Shown: positions 7,308-14,235 of the stretch, piece after piece
Numbering within the stretch: the stretch's first letter is position 1
How the letters are laid out: the number at the start of each line of letters is the position of its first letter
From: Acidobacteriota bacterium
GTDB taxonomy: Bacteria; Acidobacteriota; Vicinamibacteria; Vicinamibacterales; UBA8438
DNA length: 16,465 nt
Assembly: GCA_003533545.1 (NCBI GenBank)
Contig: DQEK01000408.1
Location: forward strand, 5,487 to 21,951
Direction: 5' to 3'
Made by a program: the position numbers and the translations under genes
Notes under the pieces: model-generated
Seen by the model: only the letters and a program-made list of their open reading frames with translations
What the model was told of the DNA's origin: nothing
Database searches by the model: none

Positions 7308-8480
7308 ATGCGACGGTTGGTCACGACAGTAGGCTTTGCCTGTGTGCTTGCCGCGTCAACACTGGGCGCCGCTCAGCCTCAGCTGACATTTGCTTGGCCG
7401 GAGATTGCCTCCCGGCTCGTGACGCAGCTCGCGCTCAAACCGGGCGAGCGGGTGCTGTTGGTCGCCGCACCCGGCCTGTTCGATGAGCTTATTCCCCATC
7501 TTCGCTACGAGGTCATGCAGGCGGGGGGTATCGACCTCGGCGTTGTCGACGTCCTGAAGGAACCGTTTCCAGAGTTGTGGGATGCCGGAGTGCTGAACGA
7601 AGGTGCCGACCTATCACGGGCAGCCTACCGGTCAATGCTCGCTGACGTCGATGCGGCGATTATGTTACCGGGCGCGACGCCAGAACATCCAGTCTACGCG
7701 GCGGTACAGGACTTACTGCGGGACTCCCGAGGACGGACTGTCCACTTCCACTGGGTCGAGAACGGGAGTGCGTTTCCGCTGCCGGGGCAGCCACTGCCGC
7801 CGAGACATGTCCTGGACGCCACCTACCAACGGGCGTTACTGGAAACTGACTATCCGGCGTTGATGGCGATCCAGCGTCGTTTTGAATCGGCAATGCGGGG
7901 ACAGCGGGTCCGTGTGACCACGCCGCTAGGAACAGACTTGGGTTTTCGCATCGGAGACCGGCCGGTTAATCTTCAAGACGGTGACGCATCCGCGGCACGG
8001 GCCGCTCGCGGCAAGATTTTGATCGACCGCGAGATCGAGTTGCCCGCAGGCGCGGTACGGGTCGCACCTCTTGAGGACACTGTCGATGGAACGATCGTGT
8101 TTCCACCTTCACAGTGGGACGGGCGCCCGGTCGACAGGCTGACACTCCGTTTTGAACGCGGGCGCGTGATCGAGATAGCAGCGGGCAGCGGTCGGGCGGC
8201 GGTGGCCGCGGAGTTAGCGAGCGTTCCTGAGGAAGCGCGTGCGTTCCGCGAGTTCGCGCTGGGGTTTAGTAGGCTCCTAGCAGTACCCGATCGAACGCCA
8301 TGGATTCCCTACTACGGGTACGGTGCCGGGGTTGTGAGGTTGTCACTGGGCGATAACTCCGAGTTGGGCGGCGACATCGGAGGGGGCTATGTACGGTGGA
8401 ATTTTTTCACCGACGCCACGGTGACTGTAGGTAACGAGGTCTGGGTACGGGAGGGGCGACTCGTACCCCCCGCGCCGTGA
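7308..8480 (+). CDS. Exported M29 aminopeptidase-like protein, probably without a functional metal site
   Basis: A 390-residue exported protein. Residues 1 to about 23 form a signal peptide (MRRLVTTVGFACVLAAS, cleavage near LGAA-Q). The mature part resembles thermophilic (M29) aminopeptidases: an N-terminal domain of the RVLLVAAPGLFDEL type, then a C-terminal domain with APLEDTVDGTIVF, LTLRFERGRVIEI, EFALG and a final GAGVVRLSLGDNSELGG segment. M29 enzymes use Glu and His metal ligands. Here the usual GEV becomes GAV (A249), the usual His of the HxALG segment is R344, and the later His-x-Asp is R363 and N365. Hydrolytic activity is therefore doubtful. M29 enzymes are normally cytoplasmic, so export is also odd. 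The ATG at 7308 has GGAG 7 bases upstream and opens the signal peptide, so the frame upstream to 7137 is not used. Family assignment is by remembered motifs. Confidence 0.72.
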   Translation: MRRLVTTVGFACVLAASTLGAAQPQLTFAWPEIASRLVTQLALKPGERVLLVAAPGLFDELIPHLRYEVMQAGGIDLGVVDVLKEPFPELWDAGVLNEGADLSRAAYRSMLADVDAAIMLPGATPEHPVYAAVQDLLRDSRGRTVHFHWVENGSAFPLPGQPLPPRHVLDATYQRALLETDYPALMAIQRRFESAMRGQRVRVTTPLGTDLGFRIGDRPVNLQDGDASAARAARGKILIDREIELPAGAVRVAPLEDTVDGTIVFPPSQWDGRPVDRLTLRFERGRVIEIAAGSGRAAVAAELASVPEEARAFREFALGFSRLLAVPDRTPWIPYYGYGAGVVRLSLGDNSELGGDIGGGYVRWNFFTDATVTVGNEVWVREGRLVPPAP

Positions 8481-8595
8481 GGCGGGCCCTATTTTCGCCG
8501 CCGCAGTGGGATGGATTTAGATGACTAGGGAAACAGCTCACCGAATCTCCGTTGGCCATGGAAAAAATCCGGCGTCGCAAGGCGACCGACGGTTT

Positions 8596-8599
8596 GGAG
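8596..8599 (+). promoter_or_regulatory. Ribosome binding site favouring the dehydrogenase start at 8608
   Basis: GGAG sits 8 bases before the ATG at 8608. The reading frame is open from an earlier ATG at 8521, but the residues encoded before 8608 are polar and precede the hydrophobic signal segment by too much. Confidence 0.5.
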
Positions 8600-8607
8600 T
8601 CGATCGA

Positions 8608-10344
8608 ATGCCGCTGGGTGGCTTCCACGGATGTCCAGTTACCCTGACGCTCTTGCTATGCGCGCTGGTGGCGGTTCCCGCCGACGCGCAACGAGCGAAT
8701 CGAAACCACTGGCCAACGGAGGCCGCGATCGGTCGTGATGAAGGACCGGTCGCCGACCAGGCGCTTCGAGACGCCCCGTCCAATCCCGCCGAATGGCTGC
8801 ACTATGGCGGAAACTACCAGAGTTGGCGACACAGCCCAATTGAACGACTGACCCCGGAATCGGTAACAGACCTGAAGCTCGCGTGGATGGCGCAAACCGG
8901 GGTGCCTGGACAGCTCGAAGCTTCACCGGTCGTCTACGACGGCATTTTGTACCTCACCTCCGCTCGCAACCGCCTGCTGGCGCTGGATGCGAAGACCGGG
9001 GAGCTTTACTGGCGATATGACCACCCGTTACCCGACAACCTACGTCTCTGCTGTGGCCCTGCGAACCGCGGCGTCGCTATTGCTGACGACGTGGTACTAA
9101 TGGCCACCCTCGACGCCAAGTTAGTCGCGCTTGGACGTAAGACGGGTGTGGTTGCGTGGGAAACGACCATTGACGACTACGCCGTTGGGTTCAGTGCAAC
9201 CTCCGCGCCGCTGGTGATCGGGGACATTGCGGTGATCGGTGTCGGCGGCGGCGAGTACGGCGTGCGGGGCTATTTTGATGGCTATGACGTGACCAGCGGG
9301 GAACGACGCTGGCGCCACTACACGATTCCAGCGGTCGGTGAACCCGGGGCTGAGACATGGGCTAGCGAGTCCTTTCTGCATGGAGGAGGTGCGACTTGGT
9401 CGACGGGGAGCTACGATCCCGACACCGACACGCTGTTCTGGACCACGGGGAATCCGAGTCCTGACTGGAACGGAGACGACCGGCTTGGAGACAACCTGTA
9501 CAGTGACTCGGTTCTGGCCGTCGATCCCTCAACAGGGGACCGGAAATGGCACTTCCAGTTCACCCCGCACGACGTTTGGGACTACGACGGCAACTCGGAA
9601 ATTTGGTTGGTCGACCTTGAGATCGACGGACGACGGGTGCCGACGCTAGCGCAAGCGAATCGCAACGGGTACTTGTATGTGATTGATCGGCGGAACGGGG
9701 AGTTTCTACGAGCAACGCAATACGCCGATCAGGTTAACTGGGGAACAGTGGGCCCGGACGGTCGAGCAACGGTCAACCCGGACATGATGCCGGCCGAGAA
9801 CCCGGAGGTTCGGGTGTGCCCCGGGCTCGCCGGCGGTAACAACGCCGCATATGCCGGTGCCTTTAACCCTGACTTGGGCCTGGCGTTCGTGCCCGTCATT
9901 GAAAGTTGCATGCTCTTTCGCAAGGCGCCCGCCGTCCTGAGGCCTGGCATACCGTTTTTCGGTGGTTCCCCGATTCCGGTTGACGCGAACAACGGTACCG
10001 CCTACGGACACCTCAGCGCGGTGGACTTGGCGACCGGTGACATCCGGTGGCAGTACCGTGACCCCTTTCCGATGATGGCGGGTGTGCTGAGCACCGCGGG
10101 CGGTCTAGTTGTCACCGGTAACGCGGCGGGTGAGATTCTCGGGTTCGACGGTCGGACGGGTGAAGAGGTCTGGCGGGTGCAGACCGGTTCTGGTATCCGG
10201 AGTCATCCGATTGCCTACGAATTGGACGGAACGGTGTATTTGGCCGTCGGCTCCGGCGGCGGCGGTGTCGTCCAGCAGGTGAGCGGCAATCCGCCATCGG
10301 TTCCGCTGGGGAGTTCTCTGCTCGTATTTGCGCTCGAGGGGTGA
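8608..10344 (+). CDS. PQQ-dependent alcohol dehydrogenase, lanthanide-type signature
   Basis: Periplasmic type I quinoprotein dehydrogenase of 578 residues without a fused cytochrome domain. It oxidises an alcohol with PQQ and passes electrons to a separate cytochrome c. A signal peptide ends near PADA-Q. Tryptophan-docking propeller repeats are easy to see, such as LALDAKTGELYW, VLAVDPSTGDRKW and LSAVDLATGDIRW. The vicinal disulfide pair is C148-C149 (LRLCCGPANRG). Metal ligands are E216 (GGEYGVRGY) and N282 (TTGNPSP), and the catalytic Asp is D325. D327 follows in HDVWDYDG; this second Asp marks lanthanide-dependent XoxF/ExaF-like enzymes, where calcium enzymes have a smaller residue. The substrate cannot be read from sequence. 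The start at 8608 is preferred on its ribosome site, but the n-region is poor in basic residues, so the ATG at 8521 remains possible. The cytochrome gene overlaps its stop. Confidence 0.94.
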   Translation: MPLGGFHGCPVTLTLLLCALVAVPADAQRANRNHWPTEAAIGRDEGPVADQALRDAPSNPAEWLHYGGNYQSWRHSPIERLTPESVTDLKLAWMAQTGVPGQLEASPVVYDGILYLTSARNRLLALDAKTGELYWRYDHPLPDNLRLCCGPANRGVAIADDVVLMATLDAKLVALGRKTGVVAWETTIDDYAVGFSATSAPLVIGDIAVIGVGGGEYGVRGYFDGYDVTSGERRWRHYTIPAVGEPGAETWASESFLHGGGATWSTGSYDPDTDTLFWTTGNPSPDWNGDDRLGDNLYSDSVLAVDPSTGDRKWHFQFTPHDVWDYDGNSEIWLVDLEIDGRRVPTLAQANRNGYLYVIDRRNGEFLRATQYADQVNWGTVGPDGRATVNPDMMPAENPEVRVCPGLAGGNNAAYAGAFNPDLGLAFVPVIESCMLFRKAPAVLRPGIPFFGGSPIPVDANNGTAYGHLSAVDLATGDIRWQYRDPFPMMAGVLSTAGGLVVTGNAAGEILGFDGRTGEEVWRVQTGSGIRSHPIAYELDGTVYLAVGSGGGGVVQQVSGNPPSVPLGSSLLVFALEG

Positions 10345-10739
10345 TGAAGAGACTGGTAGTCCCGGGCGTTCTCGTCGTGTTGCTGTTTCCTCTGGGTGTG
10401 TACCTGCAGGCGGGGCAGGAGCCAGAGAATCCGTTTACAGGCGACGCAGCGGCAATTGAAGAAGGTCGGGGGCTACTGAATGCGGCGTGCGGAGGTTATT
10501 GCCACGCCACCACCCAAGGGGGGGCGACCGACGCGCCTGATCTCTTCGATTGTGAATGGTGGCATGGTGATAGCGACGGCGATTTGTTTACCGTCATCCG
10601 GGATGGGGTGCCGGACACCCGAATGCAGGGGTTTGGCGGTATGTTTCCCGACGACGACATCTGGCGCCTCATCGCCGTCATTCGGGCAGACTCGCGGTGT
10701 GTTGATTCAGGGACGGAAGACCTGTCTCGGCGAGAGTAG
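10344..10739 (+). CDS. Small periplasmic cytochrome c with CxxxCH haem motif
   Basis: A class I-like monohaem cytochrome of 131 residues, the likely electron acceptor of the PQQ dehydrogenase. A basic start and hydrophobic segment (about residues 2-22) give the export signal or anchor. The haem motif reads C49-G-G-Y-C53-H54, so there are three residues between the cysteines where two are usual. The haem-domain context is otherwise normal: GRGLLNAAC before it, DAPDLFD after it, a GVPDTRMQGFGG segment with M94 as the likely sixth ligand (M100 as alternative), and a terminal DDDIWRLIAVIR helix. The ATG overlaps the dehydrogenase stop in a TGATG junction, with GAGGGG upstream; the GTG at 10341 is an equivalent start. 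The overlap implies coupled translation. Two extra cysteines (C70, C119) could form a disulfide. Confidence 0.85.
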   Translation: MKRLVVPGVLVVLLFPLGVYLQAGQEPENPFTGDAAAIEEGRGLLNAACGGYCHATTQGGATDAPDLFDCEWWHGDSDGDLFTVIRDGVPDTRMQGFGGMFPDDDIWRLIAVIRADSRCVDSGTEDLSRRE

Positions 10740-10779
10740 AAAGGGATCGGGACTACCCCGTGGTTCGCGTTCTGGCTTG

Positions 10780-10788
10780 TGCTATGCT
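10780..10788 (+). promoter_or_regulatory. Candidate extended -10 promoter for the DUF4159/VWA/MoxR cluster
   Basis: TGC-TATGCT fits an extended -10 element (TGn followed by a TATAAT-like hexamer) in the gap after the cytochrome gene. No strong -35 is present, which extended -10 promoters tolerate. It would give a leader of roughly 130 bases that includes the long hairpin at 10865-10909. Confidence 0.3.
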
Positions 10789-10864
10789 GCGCCGACGGCC
10801 AAGGGCAGACGTCCTTCTGCGGAACGCCCCTGGCTGATTTGGGCTCGCTGCTGAGAGCGCCGCT

Positions 10865-10909
10865 GGGGCGTACCGACACAACTGGCCCCCCTGCAAGGGC
10901 CGTATCCCC
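10865..10909 (+). promoter_or_regulatory. Long imperfect hairpin directly before the DUF4159 ribosome site
   Basis: GGGG (10865-10868) can pair with CCCC (10906-10909), TAC (10871-10873) with GTA (10902-10904), and GGCCC (10884-10888) with GGGCC (10897-10901). The helices nest, giving one extended imperfect hairpin that ends two bases before the GGAG at 10911. No T tract follows, so it looks more like a leader structure or stabiliser than a terminator. Confidence 0.35.
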
Positions 10910-10910
10910 T

Positions 10911-10914
10911 GGAG
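10911..10914 (+). promoter_or_regulatory. Ribosome binding site supporting a TTG start
   Basis: GGAG lies 7 bases before the TTG at 10922. It supports this rare start codon over the in-frame GTG codons at 10940 and 10946, which would cut into the basic part of the export signal. Confidence 0.5.
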
Positions 10915-10921
10915 CAGTTGC

Positions 10922-11770
10922 TTGCGGCCACGTTTCTTTGTGCGTGTGGGGGTGATCGTCACGACGATCGCTGGTGTCAGCCTGGGAGGGCTCTGGGCGG
11001 CGGAGCGGATTGCACGGGCCTCGATTGCGGGACCTGGGGTAGCGAATCTGGCGGCACAGGCCCAACCGATCTTCCGGCGAGCAGACGTTAGACCCTCAAT
11101 CAAGAACCCTAGTGCTAACGCCCGTGAGTTCTTCTTCACGCGCGCCATCTACAACGGTGGTCGTCGCTGGGGCTCGTGGGCAACTGATTTTCCCAAGGCG
11201 GACCGTCAGTTCCTCACCATCCTTGACCGGCTGGTCGATATGGACGCCTACGAGCTGGAGAACGCCGTGCAGCTCGATGACCCCAACATTCGTCGATTCC
11301 CGTTCCTCTATGCACTTGAGGTCGGGAATATGTACATGACTGAGTCAGAAGTGAAGGGACTGCGCGAGTATCTGCTCGCTGGCGGATTCTTGATGATCGA
11401 CGATTTCTGGGGGCAATGGGAGTGGGACAACTTCGAGGCCGAAATCAAACGCGTCCTGCCAGAGTATCCGATCATCGAGGTGCCGCTGGACCACCCGATC
11501 TTCAATACCGTCTACAACATTGAGGAGATCGTCCAGGTCCCGAACATTGGCAATGCGCAGCGGGGAGGTCCGACCTGGGAGCGAGACGGTAGAGTTCCGT
11601 ACGTACGGGGGGTTTTTGATGAGAACGGCCGGTTGATGGTCATCATCAACTGGAACACCGACATTGGTGATGCGTGGGAATGGGCGGAGAACCCGTACTA
11701 CCCCCTCCGATACTCGACTTATGCCATAGAGATCACGGTTAACATCATCGTGTATGCAATGAGTCATTAG
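10922..11770 (+). CDS. DUF4159 protein, exported or membrane-anchored (first of two)
   Basis: A 282-residue DUF4159 protein. Residues 1-27 form a basic start and hydrophobic segment that should export or anchor it. A linker reaches about residue 65, and the DUF4159 domain follows to the end. Domain landmarks are FFFTRAIYNGG, the VQLDDPNIRRFPFLYALEVG segment, SEVKGLREYLLAGGFLMIDD, the DHPIF motif, and a C-terminal NWNTDIGDAWEWAENP followed by a hydrophobic last helix. DUF4159 is related to the GATase/ThuA-like fold, but no GATase nucleophile cysteine is seen; the equivalent strand reads GGFLMIDDF. Molecular function is unknown. Such genes commonly neighbour MoxR ATPases and VWA proteins, as here. 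It starts with TTG after a GGAG, is preceded by a 182-base gap with a hairpin, and has a paralogue at 15253. Confidence 0.88.
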   Translation: MRPRFFVRVGVIVTTIAGVSLGGLWAAERIARASIAGPGVANLAAQAQPIFRRADVRPSIKNPSANAREFFFTRAIYNGGRRWGSWATDFPKADRQFLTILDRLVDMDAYELENAVQLDDPNIRRFPFLYALEVGNMYMTESEVKGLREYLLAGGFLMIDDFWGQWEWDNFEAEIKRVLPEYPIIEVPLDHPIFNTVYNIEEIVQVPNIGNAQRGGPTWERDGRVPYVRGVFDENGRLMVIINWNTDIGDAWEWAENPYYPLRYSTYAIEITVNIIVYAMSH

Positions 11771-11775
11771 AGGAG

Positions 11776-11789
11776 TGCCCCAGGGGGCA
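11776..11789 (+). repeat. Small inverted repeat after the first DUF4159 gene
   Basis: TGCCCC (11776-11781) and GGGGCA (11784-11789) form a compact dyad five bases after the stop codon. The loop is too short unless the inner pair opens, and no T tract follows, so I do not call it a terminator. The remaining bases up to 11955 show no other clear element. Confidence 0.25.
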
Positions 11790-11955
11790 AGGCGTGGCAG
11801 ATATAGACCGGGAGGGGTTGCTGAGAATTTGTTCACCGTTTCGTCCGACGGTGGTGTGAGGCTGCAAGCGTTAGATTGGATTTCAGATTCGGGCCGAGGC
11901 AACGGCCAGCTGCATGGGCTAGCGTTGCCGGACGGCCCGGTCGCGTCTCTAGACG

Positions 11956-14235
11956 ATGTTTGAATCGCTGTTTGAGTTCTTCTTCAAGTACCGGCCGATC
12001 GCGTTCGACGAGGGCGCCATCGCCTTCCGCCCAACGCTGGCGACCTACTTGGCTGCCCTGGCGGTGGTGGCGGTGGGCGTGGTGACCTATCGCACCTACC
12101 GGGAGGTCCGGGCCAACAGCCGACCGGTTGACCGATTGGTTCTGACTGGCATCCGCCTCACGATCCTAGCGCTCTTGGTGCTCTGTTTGTTCCGGCCTGT
12201 GCTGGTGTTGTCGCAGGTCGTCGCGCAGCAGAATTTCCTGGGGGTGGTGATCGACGACTCACGTAGCATGGAGATTGCCGACCGTGACGGCGAGACCCGC
12301 GCGGACTTCGTGACTCAGCAGTTCGGCGGAGAGGAATCCCCACTACTAACGGCTTTGGCCGATCGGTTTGCGTTACGGCTGTTTGGCTTTTCTTCGTCCA
12401 CCGATCGAATCGAGTCGGTCGATGAACTGGTCTTCGACGGAACGCAGACCCACCTTGGGCAGGCGCTGGCCCGTGCACACCAGGAATTGGACGGTGTTCC
12501 GTTGTCTGGACTGGTCGTCATCAGTGACGGTGCCGACAACGCCGAAGAACCACTCGCTGACGCGTTGTTACCGCTCGAAGCCGCCGGTGTTCCTGTCTTC
12601 ACGGTCGGTCTGGGCCGAGAGGAGTACTCCCGAGACATTCAACTCAGTCGGGTAGATACCCCGCGTTCGGTACTGAAGGGTGCAGCGCTGGTGGTCGATG
12701 TTGTGGTGACCCAGAACGGTTACCGAGGCGAAACGGTCAGTCTGCAGGTCGAAGATGAGGGACGGATTGTTGCCGATCAAGACGTGACGTTACCGGACGA
12801 CGGTGAACCTACCACGGTTCGGGTTCGGTTCACCGCGGCCGATGCGGGGCCGCGCCTCTTCAGCTTCCGAGTGACGCCACGACCCGATGAGATGGTCACT
12901 CAGAACAACGAGCGGAACGTGCTGATTCTCGTTGAGGATACACGCGAAAAAATCCTCTACTTTGAAGGAGAACCTCGCTGGGAACTCAAGTTCGTCGGTC
13001 GGGCGGTCGCAGACGATCAAAACCTGCAGCTCGCGATGTTGCAGCGGACAGCCGAGAACAAATTCATGCGGATTGGGGTCGAGGATGCGGAGGATTTGGT
13101 CGGCGGCTTTCCTCGCACTCGGGAAGAGTTGTTCCAGTATCGCGCGATTATCTTGGGTAGCATTGAAGCGAACTTTTTCACACCCGATCAGCTGCGGATG
13201 ATTGCCGACTTTGTCAGTGAGCGTGGAGGCAGTCTTCTGATGCTGGGGGGGCAGCGCGCGTATGCCGAGGGGGGGTATGCCGGCACGCCGGTTGCCGACG
13301 TGCTCCCAGTGGTGCTCGGTGAACCTACTGGTGAGGACGACGCGGGCTTCTTCCTCGAGACCGATGTTCGGCCGACTCGAGCCGGGGCGACCCATCCGGC
13401 CACCCAGATTGCCGATACGGAGGAGGCTTCGGGGGCACGATGGCTCGAGTTACCGCCGATCACCCTGGTGAACGAGATCCGCGACGTCAAGCCGGGCGCT
13501 ACCACGCTCCTGACGAGCGGCGACGAATCGCTGATCGTGCTTGCGTTCCAGCGGTATGGGGCTGGCAAGGCGCTCGCATTTCCTGTGCAGGACTCTTGGA
13601 TCTGGCAAATGCATGCGGATATCCCTGTCGACGACCAGACCCACGAGACACTTTGGCGGCGACTGTTGCGCTGGCTCGTTGACGGCGTCCCCGATCAAGT
13701 CGTGGCCGATCTCCCCAAGGACCGTGTGGAGCTCGACGAATCGTTGGCGCTGCGAGCTGAGGTCGACGATGCCAATTACGAGGAAATTAATAACAGCCAG
13801 GTGTCGGCTTGGATCACCGACCCGGACGAAGAGCTTATCGAAGTGCCGATGGACTGGACCGCCGACCGGGACGGCGAATACGTCGCCAGCTTTGCACCGC
13901 GCAAGGAGGGACTCTATGAGGTACGGATGGAGGCGACCAGCGATGGCGACCTGCTCGGGAGTGACACCGCGTATATTCGTGTTGCCCCAAGCGATTCCGA
14001 ATACTACGACTCAACCCTCCGCACGCCGCTGCTGGAACGCGTAGCTGAAGAAACCGGTGGTCGGTTCTATACCACTGATACGGTGGACTCGCTCGTCGAT
14101 GACATCCAGACGGTCGGTGGTGGCGTCACGGTGATCGAGGAGCGGGACCTCTGGGACATGCCAATCTTCCTCCTCTTATTCCTACTACTGATGCTCGGGG
14201 AGTGGGGCTATCGGCGGTCGCGAGGGCTGGCATGA
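11956..14235 (+). CDS. Membrane protein with VWA and GATase-like domains
   Basis: A 759-residue protein with membrane segments at about 29-46, 62-86 and 735-751, leaving a large middle part probably outside the cytoplasm. The VWA domain begins at about residue 93. Its MIDAS motif is D100-x-S102-x-S104 (VVIDDSRSM), with T163/T165 in DGTQTHLG and D191 in ISDGADN, so it can probably bind a metal and a partner. A beta-sandwich-like segment follows (about 215-320), then a GATase1-like domain at about 325-570 (KILYFEGEPRWELKFV, YRAIILGSIEANFFTP, GGSLLMLGGQRAYAEGGY). The last example reads LGGQRA where a GATase would have its cysteine, so no amidotransferase activity is expected. A second beta-rich part precedes the C-terminal helix. 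This architecture is usual next to MoxR/DUF58 genes. No good ribosome site precedes the ATG, and the next gene overlaps its stop. Confidence 0.9.
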   Translation: MFESLFEFFFKYRPIAFDEGAIAFRPTLATYLAALAVVAVGVVTYRTYREVRANSRPVDRLVLTGIRLTILALLVLCLFRPVLVLSQVVAQQNFLGVVIDDSRSMEIADRDGETRADFVTQQFGGEESPLLTALADRFALRLFGFSSSTDRIESVDELVFDGTQTHLGQALARAHQELDGVPLSGLVVISDGADNAEEPLADALLPLEAAGVPVFTVGLGREEYSRDIQLSRVDTPRSVLKGAALVVDVVVTQNGYRGETVSLQVEDEGRIVADQDVTLPDDGEPTTVRVRFTAADAGPRLFSFRVTPRPDEMVTQNNERNVLILVEDTREKILYFEGEPRWELKFVGRAVADDQNLQLAMLQRTAENKFMRIGVEDAEDLVGGFPRTREELFQYRAIILGSIEANFFTPDQLRMIADFVSERGGSLLMLGGQRAYAEGGYAGTPVADVLPVVLGEPTGEDDAGFFLETDVRPTRAGATHPATQIADTEEASGARWLELPPITLVNEIRDVKPGATTLLTSGDESLIVLAFQRYGAGKALAFPVQDSWIWQMHADIPVDDQTHETLWRRLLRWLVDGVPDQVVADLPKDRVELDESLALRAEVDDANYEEINNSQVSAWITDPDEELIEVPMDWTADRDGEYVASFAPRKEGLYEVRMEATSDGDLLGSDTAYIRVAPSDSEYYDSTLRTPLLERVAEETGGRFYTTDTVDSLVDDIQTVGGGVTVIEERDLWDMPIFLLLFLLLMLGEWGYRRSRGLA

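Noticed and set aside
8521..8607. Longer start for the PQQ dehydrogenase
   Set aside because: A weak purine-rich site precedes ATG 8521, but it adds 29 polar residues before the signal segment. ATG 8608 with GGAG is preferred; not fully excluded.
10480..10854. Alternate-frame reading frame over the cytochrome gene
   Set aside because: It overlaps a gene with clear haem and methionine motifs, and its composition is typical of a frame-shifted read of that gene.
11775..11963. Short reading frame of 62 codons between DUF4159 and the VWA gene
   Set aside because: Its start is directly against the GAGGAG with no spacing, the product has no recognisable feature, and it overlaps the VWA gene start. 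Probably chance.
12790..13395. Minus-strand reading frame of 201 codons
   Set aside because: Antisense shadow of the VWA/GATase-like gene with no domain-like pattern.
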